A DNA stretch of 64,000 nucleotides from Herbaspirillum sp. LeCh32-8 (lineage in GTDB: Bacteria; Pseudomonadota; Gammaproteobacteria; Burkholderiales; Burkholderiaceae_D). The position numbers and the translations under genes were made by a program. The notes under the pieces are model-generated. The model searched no databases and had not been told where the DNA came from. It saw only the letters and a list, made by a program, of their open reading frames with translations. The DNA lies in contig NZ_JAGIPZ010000005.1 of assembly GCF_017814915.1 (NCBI RefSeq), positions 1 to 64,000 on the forward strand, given 5' to 3'. Below, piece after piece: positions 16,204 through 25,160 of the stretch. The stretch's first letter is position 1. The number at the start of each line of letters is the position of its first letter.

Positions 16204-16728
16204 TCAGTCCACCGACCGCAGCGCCGCCGCGGCCAGGCCGCTGATCCATTCCTGGTGCGCATTGAGCATCGGATTGGGCAAAGCCTGCGCCAGTTCCCGC
16301 GCCGGCCGGCCGTTCTGGGTCTCCTGCGTCAGCAGCCGCACACGGCCCTCCGGCAGATCCTCGAACAGCCAGGCGTGATGGACGTCCAGCCGTTGCGCGG
16401 CGTCCCCTTCCACCCAGCCATGCCAGGCGACGCGTCCCGGCAGGCCACCAGCGGGAGGATGATATTCGACCACTTCCGCCTCGACCGCAAAACCGAAAGT
16501 CGTGAAGCGAAAACGCGCCCCCGCCCACAGAGCGGGGCCGTTGCCGTTATGAAAACGGATGTCGGAGGCGTTGCTGTAATAAGTCGACCAGAGCGACGTA
16601 TCGACCAGTTGGGCCCACACCTGCGCGGCGCTCAGGCCGGCGACGATGACTTCATTGGAGACGTAGTTGTCGGTCTTGCCAGGCAGGTAGCCCTCGGGCC
16701 AGACAATTGCGGATTGAGTAGCGGACAT
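16204..16728 (-). CDS. SRPBCC-domain protein
   Basis: A 174-residue START/SRPBCC-type (polyketide cyclase-like) protein. IVAGLSAAQVWAQLVDTSLW is the typical first strand and helix, and the C-terminal helix (residues about 150-170) would close the ligand cavity. It is cytoplasmic, with no signal. Such proteins bind hydrophobic small molecules, and their functions vary too widely to infer one here. I start at 16728, since the longer frame adds 12 residues without family character. It is a single gene converging with the LysR gene (12-bp gap), with no clear operon partner. Confidence 0.75.
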   Translation of the reverse strand: MSATQSAIVWPEGYLPGKTDNYVSNEVIVAGLSAAQVWAQLVDTSLWSTYYSNASDIRFHNGNGPALWAGARFRFTTFGFAVEAEVVEYHPPAGGLPGRVAWHGWVEGDAAQRLDVHHAWLFEDLPEGRVRLLTQETQNGRPARELAQALPNPMLNAHQEWISGLAAAALRSVD

Positions 16729-16894
16729 TGCGCGGATCCCTGATGAAAGATGATGAGCGGGCAATGATGGGGTAGCGATTGATATAAATCCAATCCTGAA
16801 AATTTATTTCCAACATCATTTGATCTGATATCAGGATGATGGCGTTACGCAGGAGGAAACTCCAGAACAAGACAGCGCAGCAAAGGCGGAAACA

Positions 16895-16930
16895 AAAAAG
16901 ACCGGCAACGCCATGCGTGCCGGCCTTTTC
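16895..16930 (-). terminator. Terminator of the HxlR regulator gene
   Basis: The stem AGACCGGCA/TGCCGGCCT (a G-U pair on the minus-strand transcript) is followed on the minus strand by TTTTTTG. It lies about 35 bp beyond the HxlR gene's stop. Confidence 0.75.
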
Positions 16931-16959
16931 CTATTGCCGAGATGCGGCGACGTACGCGA

Positions 16960-17601
16960 TCAGGCGCGCTTCGCGGCCTTGGCGGCGGGCCTGGCTTTCA
17001 CCTTGGCCTTGGGCGGCGCGGCTTCAGTGATCTTGCTCACCTTCTTCGCCTTGCGCGGCTTCCCAGCGGGTTCATCGGCCTGCGCCGCCAAGCGCGCTTC
17101 GTTGGCGGCCTCGCGCAGGCGCATCATCGCGTCCATGCGCTCGCGCATGGCCTCATCGGCTTGCGGGCCGGCCACGATCACGTGGTCGCGGCCGCTGATT
17201 TCCTTGCCGGTGTTGCGGTCCACCAGGCCGAGGTCGATCTGCTTGCCGCTCTCGCGATCCACCAGCATCACGCTCGGGCCTTCCGGCGCAAAATGCTTGT
17301 TGCCCCAGGCGTTGAGCGCCACGATGATGGTGCGAAAATCGCGGCCGAGGTCGGTCAGCACGTATTCAAAGCGCGGCGGGCGCTCGCTGTATTGCCGGCG
17401 CTCAAGCATGCCGGCGTCGACTAACGTGTTGAGGCGGCGTGTGAGCATGTTGGGGGCAATGTCCAGGCTCTTCTGGAACTGGTCGAAACGGGTCAGCCCC
17501 TGCAGCGCGTCGCGCAGGATCAGGATGCTCCACCATTCGCCCACGCGCTCCAGGGTGCGCGCCACCGGGCATTGCATATTGCCGAAACTCTTGCGTTCCA
17601 T
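16960..17601 (-). CDS. HxlR-family transcriptional regulator with Lys/Ala-rich tail
   Basis: A 213-residue regulator. Residues 9-105 form the HxlR winged helix: MQCPVARTLERVGEWWSILI with the conserved N-terminal Cys (Cys11), then FDQFQKSLDIAPNMLTRRL, then FEYVLTDLG. A middle part (about 110-160) is followed by a tail from about 175 that is very rich in Lys, Ala and Pro (KPRKAKKVSK, KAKVKARPAAKAAKRA), resembling histone H1-like tails that add nonspecific DNA affinity. The start at 17601 has GAGGAGCGGAT before it. It is divergent from the MaoC-like gene, which it may control through the repeats between them. Confidence 0.85.
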   Translation of the reverse strand: MERKSFGNMQCPVARTLERVGEWWSILILRDALQGLTRFDQFQKSLDIAPNMLTRRLNTLVDAGMLERRQYSERPPRFEYVLTDLGRDFRTIIVALNAWGNKHFAPEGPSVMLVDRESGKQIDLGLVDRNTGKEISGRDHVIVAGPQADEAMRERMDAMMRLREAANEARLAAQADEPAGKPRKAKKVSKITEAAPPKAKVKARPAAKAAKRA

Positions 17602-17674
17602 ATCCGCTCCTCGTCCGCCATCCGTCGCCGATGCACCCGGGCAACGCCCGCGCTTGGCCGATGGCGGCCTTTGG

Positions 17675-17712
17675 GTTACCATCGTTTAGTTACTATCATT
17701 TTGCAATGATGG
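17675..17712. promoter_or_regulatory. Candidate HxlR operator
   Basis: In the 144-bp divergent gap there is an inverted repeat ATCATT-TTGC-AATGAT (17695-17710). It partly overlaps two direct repeats GTTACCATC (17675) and GTTACTATC (17689), spaced 14 bp apart. The position between the HxlR gene and the MaoC-like gene suggests one regulator controls both. Confidence 0.45.
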
Positions 17713-17745
17713 TGTCAGTATATACCAATTACAACGGGAGACGCC

Positions 17746-18201
17746 GTGAAAGAACTGATGTTCCTGGAAGATTTTGAGGTCGGTCAAGTGTTCCGCCACG
17801 CAGGCGGCGAAGTCGTGACGGCGGACGCGATCAAGGCGTTTGCGGGACAGTACGACCCGCAGCCCTTTCATCTGGACGAGGCGGCCGCGCAGCAGTCCTT
17901 CTTCCGCGGCCTGGCCGCCAGCGGCTGGCATACCGCCGGGCTGACCATGCGCATGCTGGTAGACACGCTGGCCATCCATGGCGGCCTGATCGGCGCGGGC
18001 TTCGACGAATTCCGCTGGCCGCGCCCCACCCGTCCGGGCGACGTGCTGCGCCTGGAGGTGGAAGTGCTGGGCGTGAAGTTCTCGCAATCGAAGCCGCAGC
18101 AGGGCTTCCTCAACCACCGCGTGACCACCTACAACCAGCACGACGAAGCCGTGCTGGTGATGACCGGCAACCTGCTGGTGCCGCGCCGGCCGCCCGCCTG
18201 A
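17746..18201 (+). CDS. MaoC-like (R)-hydratase / hot-dog fold protein
   Basis: A 151-residue single hot-dog domain protein of the MaoC family. The catalytic signature lies at residues about 35-66: FAGQYDPQPFHLDEAAA (Asp and His of the hydratase 2 motif) and LAASGWHTAGL. Family members hydrate enoyl-CoA, but many MaoC-like proteins have other thioester roles. It starts with GTG at 17746, with CGGGAG ahead. It is divergent from the HxlR regulator and converges on maiA with no gap between the two stop codons. No other CoA gene lies nearby, so its pathway is unclear. Confidence 0.8.
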   Translation: MKELMFLEDFEVGQVFRHAGGEVVTADAIKAFAGQYDPQPFHLDEAAAQQSFFRGLAASGWHTAGLTMRMLVDTLAIHGGLIGAGFDEFRWPRPTRPGDVLRLEVEVLGVKFSQSKPQQGFLNHRVTTYNQHDEAVLVMTGNLLVPRRPPA

Positions 18202-18207
18202 TCAGGC
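18196..18207. other. Palindrome containing both convergent stop codons
   Basis: The perfect 12-bp palindrome GCCTGATCAGGC contains the stop codons of the MaoC-like gene (TGA) and of maiA (TCA on the plus strand), which abut without a single spacer base. It may form part of a short transcript-end hairpin for both genes, though there is no T-run. Confidence 0.5.
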
Positions 18208-18849
18208 GGCGTCAGGCTGCTGCGACGGATGCGCCGCCTGGAAGGCCGGCAAGGCGTTACAGGCGTCCTCGATGGCGCACAGCGTGGGATAAGGCGCCAT
18301 GTCCAGCTCGAAGCGACGGGCGTTGAAAATCTGCGGCACCAGGCAGCAGTCGGCCATGGTCGGCATATCGCCCACGCAGAAATGGCCGCGCGAAGTATCG
18401 GCGGCCAGCTGCTTTTCCAGCGCGGTAAAGCCAAGCTTGATCCAGTGGTGGATCCAGGCGCTCTTCTTTTCCTCATCCACGCCCAGCTCATGCTTGAGAT
18501 AACGCAGCACGCGCAGGTTGTTCAGCGGATGGATCTCGCAGGCGATCGCCAGCGACAACTCCCTGATGCGCGCGCGCTGCGCGAAATCGCCCGGCAGCAG
18601 CGACGGCATGGGAAAGCGCTCTTCCAGATATTCCATCACTGCCAGCGACTGCGTCAGGTGGCGGCCTTCATGCGCCAGCACCGGCACCAGCGATTGTGGG
18701 TTGAGCTGGGCGAAGGCGGGCTGGAACTGCTCTCCGCCCTGGTTCAGCAGGTGCACCGGCACCGTGTCGTAGACCTGCCCTTTCAGGTTCAGGGCGATGC
18801 GCACACGGTACGATGCCGAGCTGCGGAAATAGCTGTAAAGGCTTGTCAT
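18202..18849 (-). CDS. maiA: Maleylacetoacetate isomerase
   Basis: A 215-residue zeta-class glutathione transferase. The N-terminal thioredoxin domain carries the zeta motif YFRSSASYRVRIAL (Ser-Ser-x-x-x-R at residues about 9-15), then NPQSLVPVL with the cis-Pro. The C-terminal helical domain holds FCVGDMPTMADCCLVPQ. It should isomerise maleylacetoacetate to fumarylacetoacetate using glutathione, which fits its place 41 bp after fahA as the last gene of the homogentisate operon. The start at 18849 has GGAAGAGG; the longer frame upstream runs into fahA. Confidence 0.9.
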   Translation of the reverse strand: MTSLYSYFRSSASYRVRIALNLKGQVYDTVPVHLLNQGGEQFQPAFAQLNPQSLVPVLAHEGRHLTQSLAVMEYLEERFPMPSLLPGDFAQRARIRELSLAIACEIHPLNNLRVLRYLKHELGVDEEKKSAWIHHWIKLGFTALEKQLAADTSRGHFCVGDMPTMADCCLVPQIFNARRFELDMAPYPTLCAIEDACNALPAFQAAHPSQQPDAA

Positions 18850-18890
18850 CCTCTTCCTTTCTCCGGGAAATAGTGTTGCGAGATACCCGC

Positions 18891-20237
18891 TCAGGGCAGA
18901 CTGCGCGCCGGTAGTACGGTTCCCGTCACTTCGCCGAAGCCGATGCATGGTGCGCCATCACGACGCGCCAGCGCGCGCATGACGATGGTATCGCCATCTT
19001 CGATGAAGATGCGCTTCTCGCCGTTGGCGAGAGTGATCGCCTGCTTGCCGCCGCCGCTCAGTTCCAGCAGCGATCCGGCCTCTTGCGGGCTGGGCCCCGA
19101 CTGCGTACCCGAGCCGAGGAAGTCGCCCGGACGCAGGTTGCAGCCGTTCACGGTATGGTGCGCCACCAGTTGCGACACGCTCCAGTAAGAGTCGCGGAAG
19201 TTGGACAGCGACAGCCGCTGCGGCGCCTGCCCCGCTTCGCGCATGGCGCGGGTCTGGATCAGCACTTCCAGCTGCAGGTCGATGGCGCCGGTCTCGCGCA
19301 GGGTGGGCGAATCGAGATACGGCAGCGGCTGCGGGTCGCCCGCCGCGCGGGCCCAGGCGCAGCGGTACGGCGCCAGCGCCTCGAGCGTGACGATCCACGG
19401 CGAGATGGTGGAGGCGAAACTCTTGGAGAGGAACGGCCCCAGCGGCTGGTATTCCCAGGCCTGCACGTCGCGCGCCGACCAGTCGTTCAGCAGGCACAGG
19501 CCGAACACCTTGTCCTCGGCCTGCTCCATCGGCACCGCCTCGCCCAGCGCATTGCCGCCGCCGATGAAGACGCCGACTTCCAGTTCGTAGTCCAGCCGCT
19601 TGCACGGGCCGAAGGACGGCGTCTCCGCGTCCGCTGCTTTGGTCTGGCCGACGGGACGGCGGAACTGCTGGCCGGAGATGCCGATGGACGAAGCACGGCC
19701 GTGGTAGCCGATCGGCACCCACTTGTAGTTGGGCAGCAGCGGATTGTCCGGGCGAAACAGCTTGCCCACCGCGGTGGCGTGATGGATGGAGGTATAGAAA
19801 TCGGTGTAGTCGCCGATGGTCGCCGGCACCGCGTGCTCGGCGTCGGTCTGCGGCACCAGGCAGGCGGCCAGCCCGGCCTCGTGAGCGGAGCCGGTGCGCA
19901 GCACGCGCGACAGCGCCAGCCGCAGCTCGGACCAGTCGGCCGCGTCCAACGCCATCAGCGCGTTCAGGGTGGCGCCTTCGGCGGCGGCGTGGGCGGCGCG
20001 GCGCGCCGGTTCGTCAAACCCGGAGAAGGCGCCGGCGGCATGCGCGGCCTGCAGGTCGAGAATCTGGTCGCCGATGGCGACGCCGGCGCGGAAGGCCTCA
20101 TCGCTGCCGGCGCGGCGGAACACGCCGTAGGGCAGGTTCTGGATCGGGAACGGACAAGTATCGGCGTTGGCGCTGGCCACCCAGCTGCGCAGTTCGGGAT
20201 CGTGGGTTTCGTTCAGTTTGATGCTTGGCAGGCTCAT
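18891..20237 (-). CDS. fahA: Fumarylacetoacetase
   Basis: A 448-residue enzyme with the small SH3-like N-terminal domain ([11 protein letters not shown]) and the large FAH catalytic domain. Visible signatures are [23 protein letters not shown]-like [26 protein letters not shown] and [20 protein letters not shown]. It cleaves fumarylacetoacetate to fumarate and acetoacetate, the last step of tyrosine and homogentisate breakdown. Its start codon (20235-20237) overlaps the hmgA stop as ATGA, so translation is coupled. The longer upstream frame is out of frame with hmgA and is rejected. Length is slightly above the usual 420-435. Confidence 0.93.
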   Translation of the reverse strand: MSLPSIKLNETHDPELRSWVASANADTCPFPIQNLPYGVFRRAGSDEAFRAGVAIGDQILDLQAAHAAGAFSGFDEPARRAAHAAAEGATLNALMALDAADWSELRLALSRVLRTGSAHEAGLAACLVPQTDAEHAVPATIGDYTDFYTSIHHATAVGKLFRPDNPLLPNYKWVPIGYHGRASSIGISGQQFRRPVGQTKAADAETPSFGPCKRLDYELEVGVFIGGGNALGEAVPMEQAEDKVFGLCLLNDWSARDVQAWEYQPLGPFLSKSFASTISPWIVTLEALAPYRCAWARAAGDPQPLPYLDSPTLRETGAIDLQLEVLIQTRAMREAGQAPQRLSLSNFRDSYWSVSQLVAHHTVNGCNLRPGDFLGSGTQSGPSPQEAGSLLELSGGGKQAITLANGEKRIFIEDGDTIVMRALARRDGAPCIGFGEVTGTVLPARSLP

Positions 20238-21571
20238 GCTCGCTCCGGATTGAAGTTCTTCTGAATGCCCAGCCAGCAGTTCTGGTAGTCGCGCTGCAGC
20301 GTCGGCGACTCCAGCGCATGGCGCGTGGGACGAATGATGTTGCGGGTCTCGAACATGAAGGCCATGGTGTGGTCGACCTTGTTCGGCTTGCTGGTATCGC
20401 TGTGGCTGGCCTTCTCGAAGGTGGCCGCATCCGGGCCGTGGCCGCTCATACAATTATGCAGGCTGCCGCCGCCGGGCACAAAACCGCCGCCCTCCTTGGC
20501 GTCGTACTGGCCGGTGATCAGGCCCATGTATTCGCTGGCCACGTTACGGTGGAACCAGGGCGGACGGAAGGTGTTCTCGGCGGCCAGCCAGCGCGGCGGG
20601 AAGATCACGAAGTCGATCGTGTCCACGCCCGGCGTATCGCTCTGCGCCTGCAGCACCAGGAAGATCGACGGGTCCGGATGATCGTAGCTGATCGAACCGA
20701 TGGTGTTGAAGTGGCGCAGATCGTACTTGTAGGGCGCGTAGTTGCCGTGCCAGGCCACCACGTCCAGCGGTGAGTGGCCGATCTTCGCCTGCCACAGGTG
20801 GCCGCCGAATTTGGCGACCAGCCTGAAGTCGCCTTCGCGATCCTCGTACCACGCATTGGGCGTAAGGAAGTCGCGCGGATTGGCCAGACCGTTGGAACCC
20901 AGCGGCCCCAGGTCCGGCAAGCGCAGCAGCGCGCCGAAGTTTTCGCACACGTAACCGCGCGCCTGGCCATCCGGCAGCCGCACCTGGAAGCGCACGCCGC
21001 GCGGGATCACGGCGATCTCCTGTGGTTCGATCACGATCACGCCCATTTCGGTCAGCAACTGCAGGCGCCCCGCTTGCGGCACGATCAGCAACTCGCCGTC
21101 GGCCGAGTAAAAGAAGCGCTCGGTCATCGACTGGTTGGCCGCGTAGAGGTGGATGGCGCAGCCGGTCTGCGCCTCCGGTGAGCCGTTGCCGGCCATCGTC
21201 ACCAGGCCGTCGACAAAGTCGGTCGGGACGGTGGGCATGGGCTGCGGATCCCAGCGCAGCTGGTTGGGCGGCGTCGGTACGGCATCGAAGTGGCTCAACA
21301 GCTTGCCGGCGTCGATCTGCTCGAACGGGTGATGCACGGCGGCCGGGCGGATGCGGTACAGCCAGGAGCGGCGATTGTGGCCGCGCGGCGCAGTGAAGGC
21401 GGTGCCGGAGATTTGCTCGGCGTACAAGCCGTAAGGCGCCAGCTGCGGCGAGTTGCGATGTTGCGGCAAGGCCCCCGGCAATGCCTCGGTGGCGAACTCG
21501 TTGCCGAAGCCGGACTGGTAAGTGCCGCTCGACAGGTTTGTCTTCAGATGCGGGTCGGCGATGGTGTTCAT
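20234..21571 (-). CDS. hmgA: Homogentisate 1,2-dioxygenase
   Basis: A 445-residue ring-cleavage dioxygenase of the cupin superfamily. It starts with [19 protein letters not shown], diagnostic of the family. The iron ligands match known HGO: His341 and Glu347 in FHRNVASE, and His378 in [16 protein letters not shown] and [12 protein letters not shown] are other conserved blocks. It opens homogentisate to maleylacetoacetate. Its start overlaps the stop of the upstream transporter gene (ATGA), and its own stop overlaps the fahA start in the same way. This makes a tightly coupled transporter-hmgA-fahA string. Confidence 0.95.
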   Translation of the reverse strand: MNTIADPHLKTNLSSGTYQSGFGNEFATEALPGALPQHRNSPQLAPYGLYAEQISGTAFTAPRGHNRRSWLYRIRPAAVHHPFEQIDAGKLLSHFDAVPTPPNQLRWDPQPMPTVPTDFVDGLVTMAGNGSPEAQTGCAIHLYAANQSMTERFFYSADGELLIVPQAGRLQLLTEMGVIVIEPQEIAVIPRGVRFQVRLPDGQARGYVCENFGALLRLPDLGPLGSNGLANPRDFLTPNAWYEDREGDFRLVAKFGGHLWQAKIGHSPLDVVAWHGNYAPYKYDLRHFNTIGSISYDHPDPSIFLVLQAQSDTPGVDTIDFVIFPPRWLAAENTFRPPWFHRNVASEYMGLITGQYDAKEGGGFVPGGGSLHNCMSGHGPDAATFEKASHSDTSKPNKVDHTMAFMFETRNIIRPTRHALESPTLQRDYQNCWLGIQKNFNPERA

Positions 21572-22911
21572 GCGTTGGCTCCTTGGGAAGTGCGATGCAG
21601 GCGCACGATGGTCAGCGCCGAGATCAATGCCGGCACGGCGGCGGCGACGAACAGCGAAGCGTTGCTCCACTGCATGGCGATCAGCTGGCCGCCGATCACC
21701 GGGCCGACTACCGAACCGATGCGGCCTATGCCCAACGCCCAGCCGATGCCGGTCGAGCGCAGCGAGGTCGGGTAGTAGGTGCCGGCCAGCGCATTGACCG
21801 CCGGCTGCCCGCCGACGATGCAAAAGCCGGCCACCACCACGGCGATCAGCAGGAAGGCCGGCATCGCCGCCACCTTGCCGATCAGCGCGATCGCGATGCA
21901 GGCGGCGACAAAGCAGCTGCCCAGCACGCGAGTGAAGCCGAAGCGGCTGATGAACCAGCCCAGCGTCAGCGTGCCGATCACGCCGCCCACCTGCAGCGAG
22001 GTGCCGATCAACACTGCCATGCTGGTGGAGTAGCCGGCGTCATGGATCAGCGTGGGCAGCCAGTTCGACAGGAAATAGAGATTGATCAGGTTCATGAAAC
22101 TGATCAGCCACAGCAGCAGCGTGATGCCGCTGCGGCCATCGCGAAACAGCGCCGCCACCGGCATGCCTTCGGCCTTGGCCTCCTTGACCACCACGCGGGT
22201 GGCGACGTCGACGACCAGGGTCGGATCGAGCTTCTTCAGCCAGTGCGCGACTTTCGCCATCGGCCGCCGGCGCGGCACCAGGAACTGGATCGACTCCGGC
22301 AACCACGCCAGCATCGCAAGGCCGAGCAGCAGCGGCACCGCGCCGCCAACCCAGAACACCGAATGCCAACCGTAGGCCGGGATCAGCGCGGCGCTGACGA
22401 AGCCGCCGGCGGCGGCGCCCACGGTGAAACCGCAAGACACCAGCATCATGCGCGTGACGCGGGAAGAGGACGGGCTGTATTCGCCCACCAGCGCCATGGC
22501 GTTGGGCATGATGCTGCCCAGCCCGAAGCCGGTGATGAAGCGCAGCGCCAGCAATTGATCCAAGGATGTCACCATCGGCGTGGCCAGCATGCACAGCGCA
22601 AAGAACAGGGTGGAGATGATCAGCACCGGGCGACGGCCGTAACGGTCCCCCGCCGGCGTCAATGCCAACGAGCCCAGCAGCATGCCGAACAGGCCGGCGC
22701 CGAACACCGGCCCCAGGCTGGCCTTGCTGACGCCCCAGTCGGCGATGATGGCAGGCGCCACGTAGCCCATGGCTTGCACATCGAAGCCGTCGATGATCAG
22801 GCACAGGCCGCACAGCAACAGCAGGCCCAGCTGGAAGGCGCCGAACCTGCCCTGCTCCACTACCTGGTCGACATCGACCGTGGGCGCGACCGCACCGGCA
22901 TGAATGCTCAT
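21568..22911 (-). CDS. MFS transporter, aromatic acid:H+ symporter (AAHS) family
   Basis: A 447-residue carrier with the AAHS hallmark at helix 1: [20 protein letters not shown] (D-G-x-D), then [20 protein letters not shown] in the first cytoplasmic loop and [20 protein letters not shown] in the next helices. Relatives carry 4-hydroxybenzoate, benzoate, gentisate and similar acids. It is the first gene of the hmg operon, so homogentisate or hydroxyphenylacetate-type acids are likely cargo; this is inference from position. GAGGAGAAC precedes the chosen start at 22911. The stop overlaps the hmgA start. Confidence 0.88.
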   Translation of the reverse strand: MSIHAGAVAPTVDVDQVVEQGRFGAFQLGLLLLCGLCLIIDGFDVQAMGYVAPAIIADWGVSKASLGPVFGAGLFGMLLGSLALTPAGDRYGRRPVLIISTLFFALCMLATPMVTSLDQLLALRFITGFGLGSIMPNAMALVGEYSPSSSRVTRMMLVSCGFTVGAAAGGFVSAALIPAYGWHSVFWVGGAVPLLLGLAMLAWLPESIQFLVPRRRPMAKVAHWLKKLDPTLVVDVATRVVVKEAKAEGMPVAALFRDGRSGITLLLWLISFMNLINLYFLSNWLPTLIHDAGYSTSMAVLIGTSLQVGGVIGTLTLGWFISRFGFTRVLGSCFVAACIAIALIGKVAAMPAFLLIAVVVAGFCIVGGQPAVNALAGTYYPTSLRSTGIGWALGIGRIGSVVGPVIGGQLIAMQWSNASLFVAAAVPALISALTIVRLHRTSQGANA

Positions 22912-23040
22912 TGTCTCGTTCTCCTCGTTATCTCTTCTGGTCGGACTTGCCTGGATCCACCGACGTGGCCGCGCACCGATTGCTTGGCGCGCGAACAACA
23001 ATCGCATGGCGTTGCCGGCAGGACATCGTTGATTGTTCTT

Positions 23041-23064
23041 ATTGCGTTGACACTGTAGTGCAAT
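23041..23064. promoter_or_regulatory. Candidate LysR binding site before the hmg operon
   Basis: The inverted repeat ATTGC-N14-GCAAT (23041-23064) encloses a smaller repeat CACT-GT-AGTG (23051-23060). It lies in the 229-bp divergent gap between the hmg operon and the LysR gene, about 77 bp before the lysR start. This is a normal place for a LysR recognition site, and no other regulator gene is adjacent. Confidence 0.45.
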
Positions 23065-23140
23065 CGACTTTCTTTTACGATATAAATGCCGGAATGGACT
23101 TCATTGATTTCATGAATATCGCAGGTGCCGGAGATTTCCC

Positions 23141-24049
23141 ATGATCGAGCCGCGCGACCTCGACCTCAACCTGCTGGTGGTGTTCCAGGAGGTATTCCAG
23201 GAACGCCGGATCTCATCCGTGGCGCGCCGGCTCGGACTGTCGCAGCCGGCAGTCAGCAATGCGCTGGCGCGGCTGCGGCGCAGCTTCGGCGACGAGCTTT
23301 TCGTGCGCACCGCGCAGGGCATGCAACCCACCCCCTTCGCCGAACACCTGGCCGAGCCGGTCGCCGCTGCGCTGCAGCAGGTGTCGCGCGCGCTGAACCT
23401 GCAGGAGGGATTTTCCGCTCAGGCCAGCCGGCGTCACTTCACCATCGCCATGACCGATGTCGGCGAGGTCTACTTCATGCCGGCGCTCATCGAGACCTGT
23501 GGCCGGCTCGCGCCGGGCGTGCGCATCAGCACCGTGCGGGCCGGCACGATTGACCTCAAGAGCGAGATGGAAGCGGGCCGCGTGGATCTGGCCATCGGCG
23601 CGTTCGACAACATCTCCGGCGCGCTCTACCAGCGCCGGCTGTTCCGCCAGAACTACGTCAGCATGTTTCGCGTCGGCCACGCGCTGGACCAGAAGGGGGA
23701 CATCACGCTCAAACAGTTTCTTGCCGCCGAGCATCTGATGGTGTCGTCGCTGGAAAGCCCTTACGATCGCATCAACCAAAACCTGGAAAAGGCCGGCGTG
23801 CTGCCCGGCGTGCGCTTTCGCGTGCCGCACTTCACCGCGGTGCCGTATATCGTCAGCACCACCGAGCTGGTGGTGACCGTGCCGCGCAAGCTGGCCGAGA
23901 GCGCGGCGGCGCCGTTCGGACTGCGCTACATCAAGCCGCCGTTGCGCCTGCCTTCATTACAGACCAATATTTTCTGGCATCGCCGTTACAATCAGGATGA
24001 AGGCAACCAATGGCTGCGCGGATTCATTTCAGAACATTTCGCCGAATAA
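23141..24049 (+). CDS. LysR-family regulator, likely of the homogentisate operon
   Basis: A 302-residue LysR protein of the NahR/NodD-like branch, with LDLNLLVVFQEVFQERRISS at the N-terminus, LGLSQPAVSNALARLRRSFG as the recognition helix region, and an effector domain starting FTIAMTDVGEVYFMPAL. GGAG precedes the ATG. It is divergent from the aromatic-acid transporter/hmgA/fahA/maiA operon and is followed 31 bp later by a formamidase-like hydrolase on its own strand. The role as activator of the hmg operon is inferred from position. Many other bacteria use an IclR-type HmgR repressor here. Confidence 0.88.
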   Translation: MIEPRDLDLNLLVVFQEVFQERRISSVARRLGLSQPAVSNALARLRRSFGDELFVRTAQGMQPTPFAEHLAEPVAAALQQVSRALNLQEGFSAQASRRHFTIAMTDVGEVYFMPALIETCGRLAPGVRISTVRAGTIDLKSEMEAGRVDLAIGAFDNISGALYQRRLFRQNYVSMFRVGHALDQKGDITLKQFLAAEHLMVSSLESPYDRINQNLEKAGVLPGVRFRVPHFTAVPYIVSTTELVVTVPRKLAESAAAPFGLRYIKPPLRLPSLQTNIFWHRRYNQDEGNQWLRGFISEHFAE

Positions 24050-24080
24050 GCCGCTTGCGGCAAATCGAAAAGGACACGGC

Positions 24081-24914
24081 ATGAAGATCTACCGCGACTA
24101 CACCCGCGAAGAGCTGGACCGGCAATACAACGCCAGACTGGCCATCCCCGATTTCCAGGACTATTTCGACCGCTTTGCGCGCGAGGCGCTGGCCGTGCGC
24201 GAAGCCCATCCGCACCTGGCGGACGTGCCTTACGGCGAAGATCCGCTGCAGACCTTCGACTTCTTCCCGGCCGGCGCCAACGGCCGTCCGCTGCTGGTGT
24301 TCATCCACGGCGGCTACTGGCGCTCGCTGGACAAGCAGCAGTTCAGCCACCTGGCCAAACCCTACCTTCAGGCCAACATCAACGTGGCGCTGATCAACTA
24401 TCGGCTGGCGCCGCAGGTGAAACTGGGCGACATCGCCGCCGACTGCGCCCGCGCGCTGCGCCAGCTGTACGCCAAGTCGGGCGCGCTGGGCTTTGACGCC
24501 GACGCCATCTGGCTGATGGGCCATTCGGCCGGCGGCCACCTGGCCACGCTGGTGGCGGCGCTGGGCGCGCTGCCGGTACGCGGCATCTGCGGCCTGAGCG
24601 GCCTGTACGACCTGGAGCCGATCCGCCTGTCCTACCTCAATGAAGTGCTGCACCTGTCGCCCGGCGACGCCGCGCAGGCCAGCCCGCTGCTGCTGCCGCT
24701 GCCGGACGACGCCTGCGCGCTGCTGTTCACGGGGGCGCTGGAGTCGGACGAATTCCGCCGCCAGCGCGACACCTACGCCGCCAGCCTGCGCCAGTCCGGG
24801 CACCAGGTGACGGTGGACGCCGTGCCCGGCGCGCATCACCTGAGCATCATCGACGCCGCCGCCGATCCCGCCAGTGCGGTGAGTCGTGCGATGCTGGGCT
24901 TGATCCTGGCCTGA
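24081..24914 (+). CDS. Alpha/beta hydrolase, kynurenine formamidase-like
   Basis: A 277-residue alpha/beta hydrolase. It shows the oxyanion motif HGGYW, the nucleophile elbow GHSAGGH, an acid in the block after LLFTGALES, and the catalytic His in GAHHLSI near the C-terminus. HGGYW with the YNAR-type N-terminus (LDRQYNARLAIPDF) is typical of N-formylkynurenine formamidase (KynB/AFMID type) and related arylformamidases. No kynA or kynU gene lies nearby, so assignment to tryptophan breakdown is tentative. It follows the LysR gene by 31 bp and could be co-transcribed. AAAAGGACAC precedes the start at 24081. Confidence 0.78.
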   Translation: MKIYRDYTREELDRQYNARLAIPDFQDYFDRFAREALAVREAHPHLADVPYGEDPLQTFDFFPAGANGRPLLVFIHGGYWRSLDKQQFSHLAKPYLQANINVALINYRLAPQVKLGDIAADCARALRQLYAKSGALGFDADAIWLMGHSAGGHLATLVAALGALPVRGICGLSGLYDLEPIRLSYLNEVLHLSPGDAAQASPLLLPLPDDACALLFTGALESDEFRRQRDTYAASLRQSGHQVTVDAVPGAHHLSIIDAAADPASAVSRAMLGLILA

Positions 24915-25006
24915 GGCCGGCGAACGCCGAAGTTTCCCTCGGAGCAACATTGCGCTGCGGCGGCACCACGACGGGGTCGTCGTGACGCAAAATAAGCTCA
25001 AACGCC

Positions 25007-25036
25007 AATCATTATCATTTACTTCCGACCTATAAT
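25007..25036 (+). promoter_or_regulatory. Fur-like box and -10 element before the reductase gene
   Basis: AATCATTATCATTT (25007-25020) closely resembles half or more of the GATAATGATAATCATTATC Fur consensus. It lies just ahead of a perfect -10 hexamer TATAAT at 25031-25036. This arrangement would let iron-loaded Fur block RNA polymerase. The transcript would begin near 25043, leaving a leader of about 118 bases before the start used here. Confidence 0.6.
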
Positions 25037-25160
25037 GGTTGGTTGCCTACGGTCGCCCATTGCTTTCATGCAAGTGCGCCGGACGGCTCACCGCGGCACA
25101 CCCCAACAACAAGATGCGGCCGGGCCCAAGCCTGCCGCGCATCCACGCAGCGCCAACAGC

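Noticed and set aside
21481-23058. 525-residue plus-strand frame opposite hmgA and the AAHS transporter
   Set aside because: It crosses two real genes in antisense, is low complexity, and shows no domain.
25035-25160. Longer N-terminus for the PepSY-flavoprotein
   Set aside because: The upstream codons read through the -10 element and encode Arg/Gln/Pro-rich sequence not expected before the first membrane helix.
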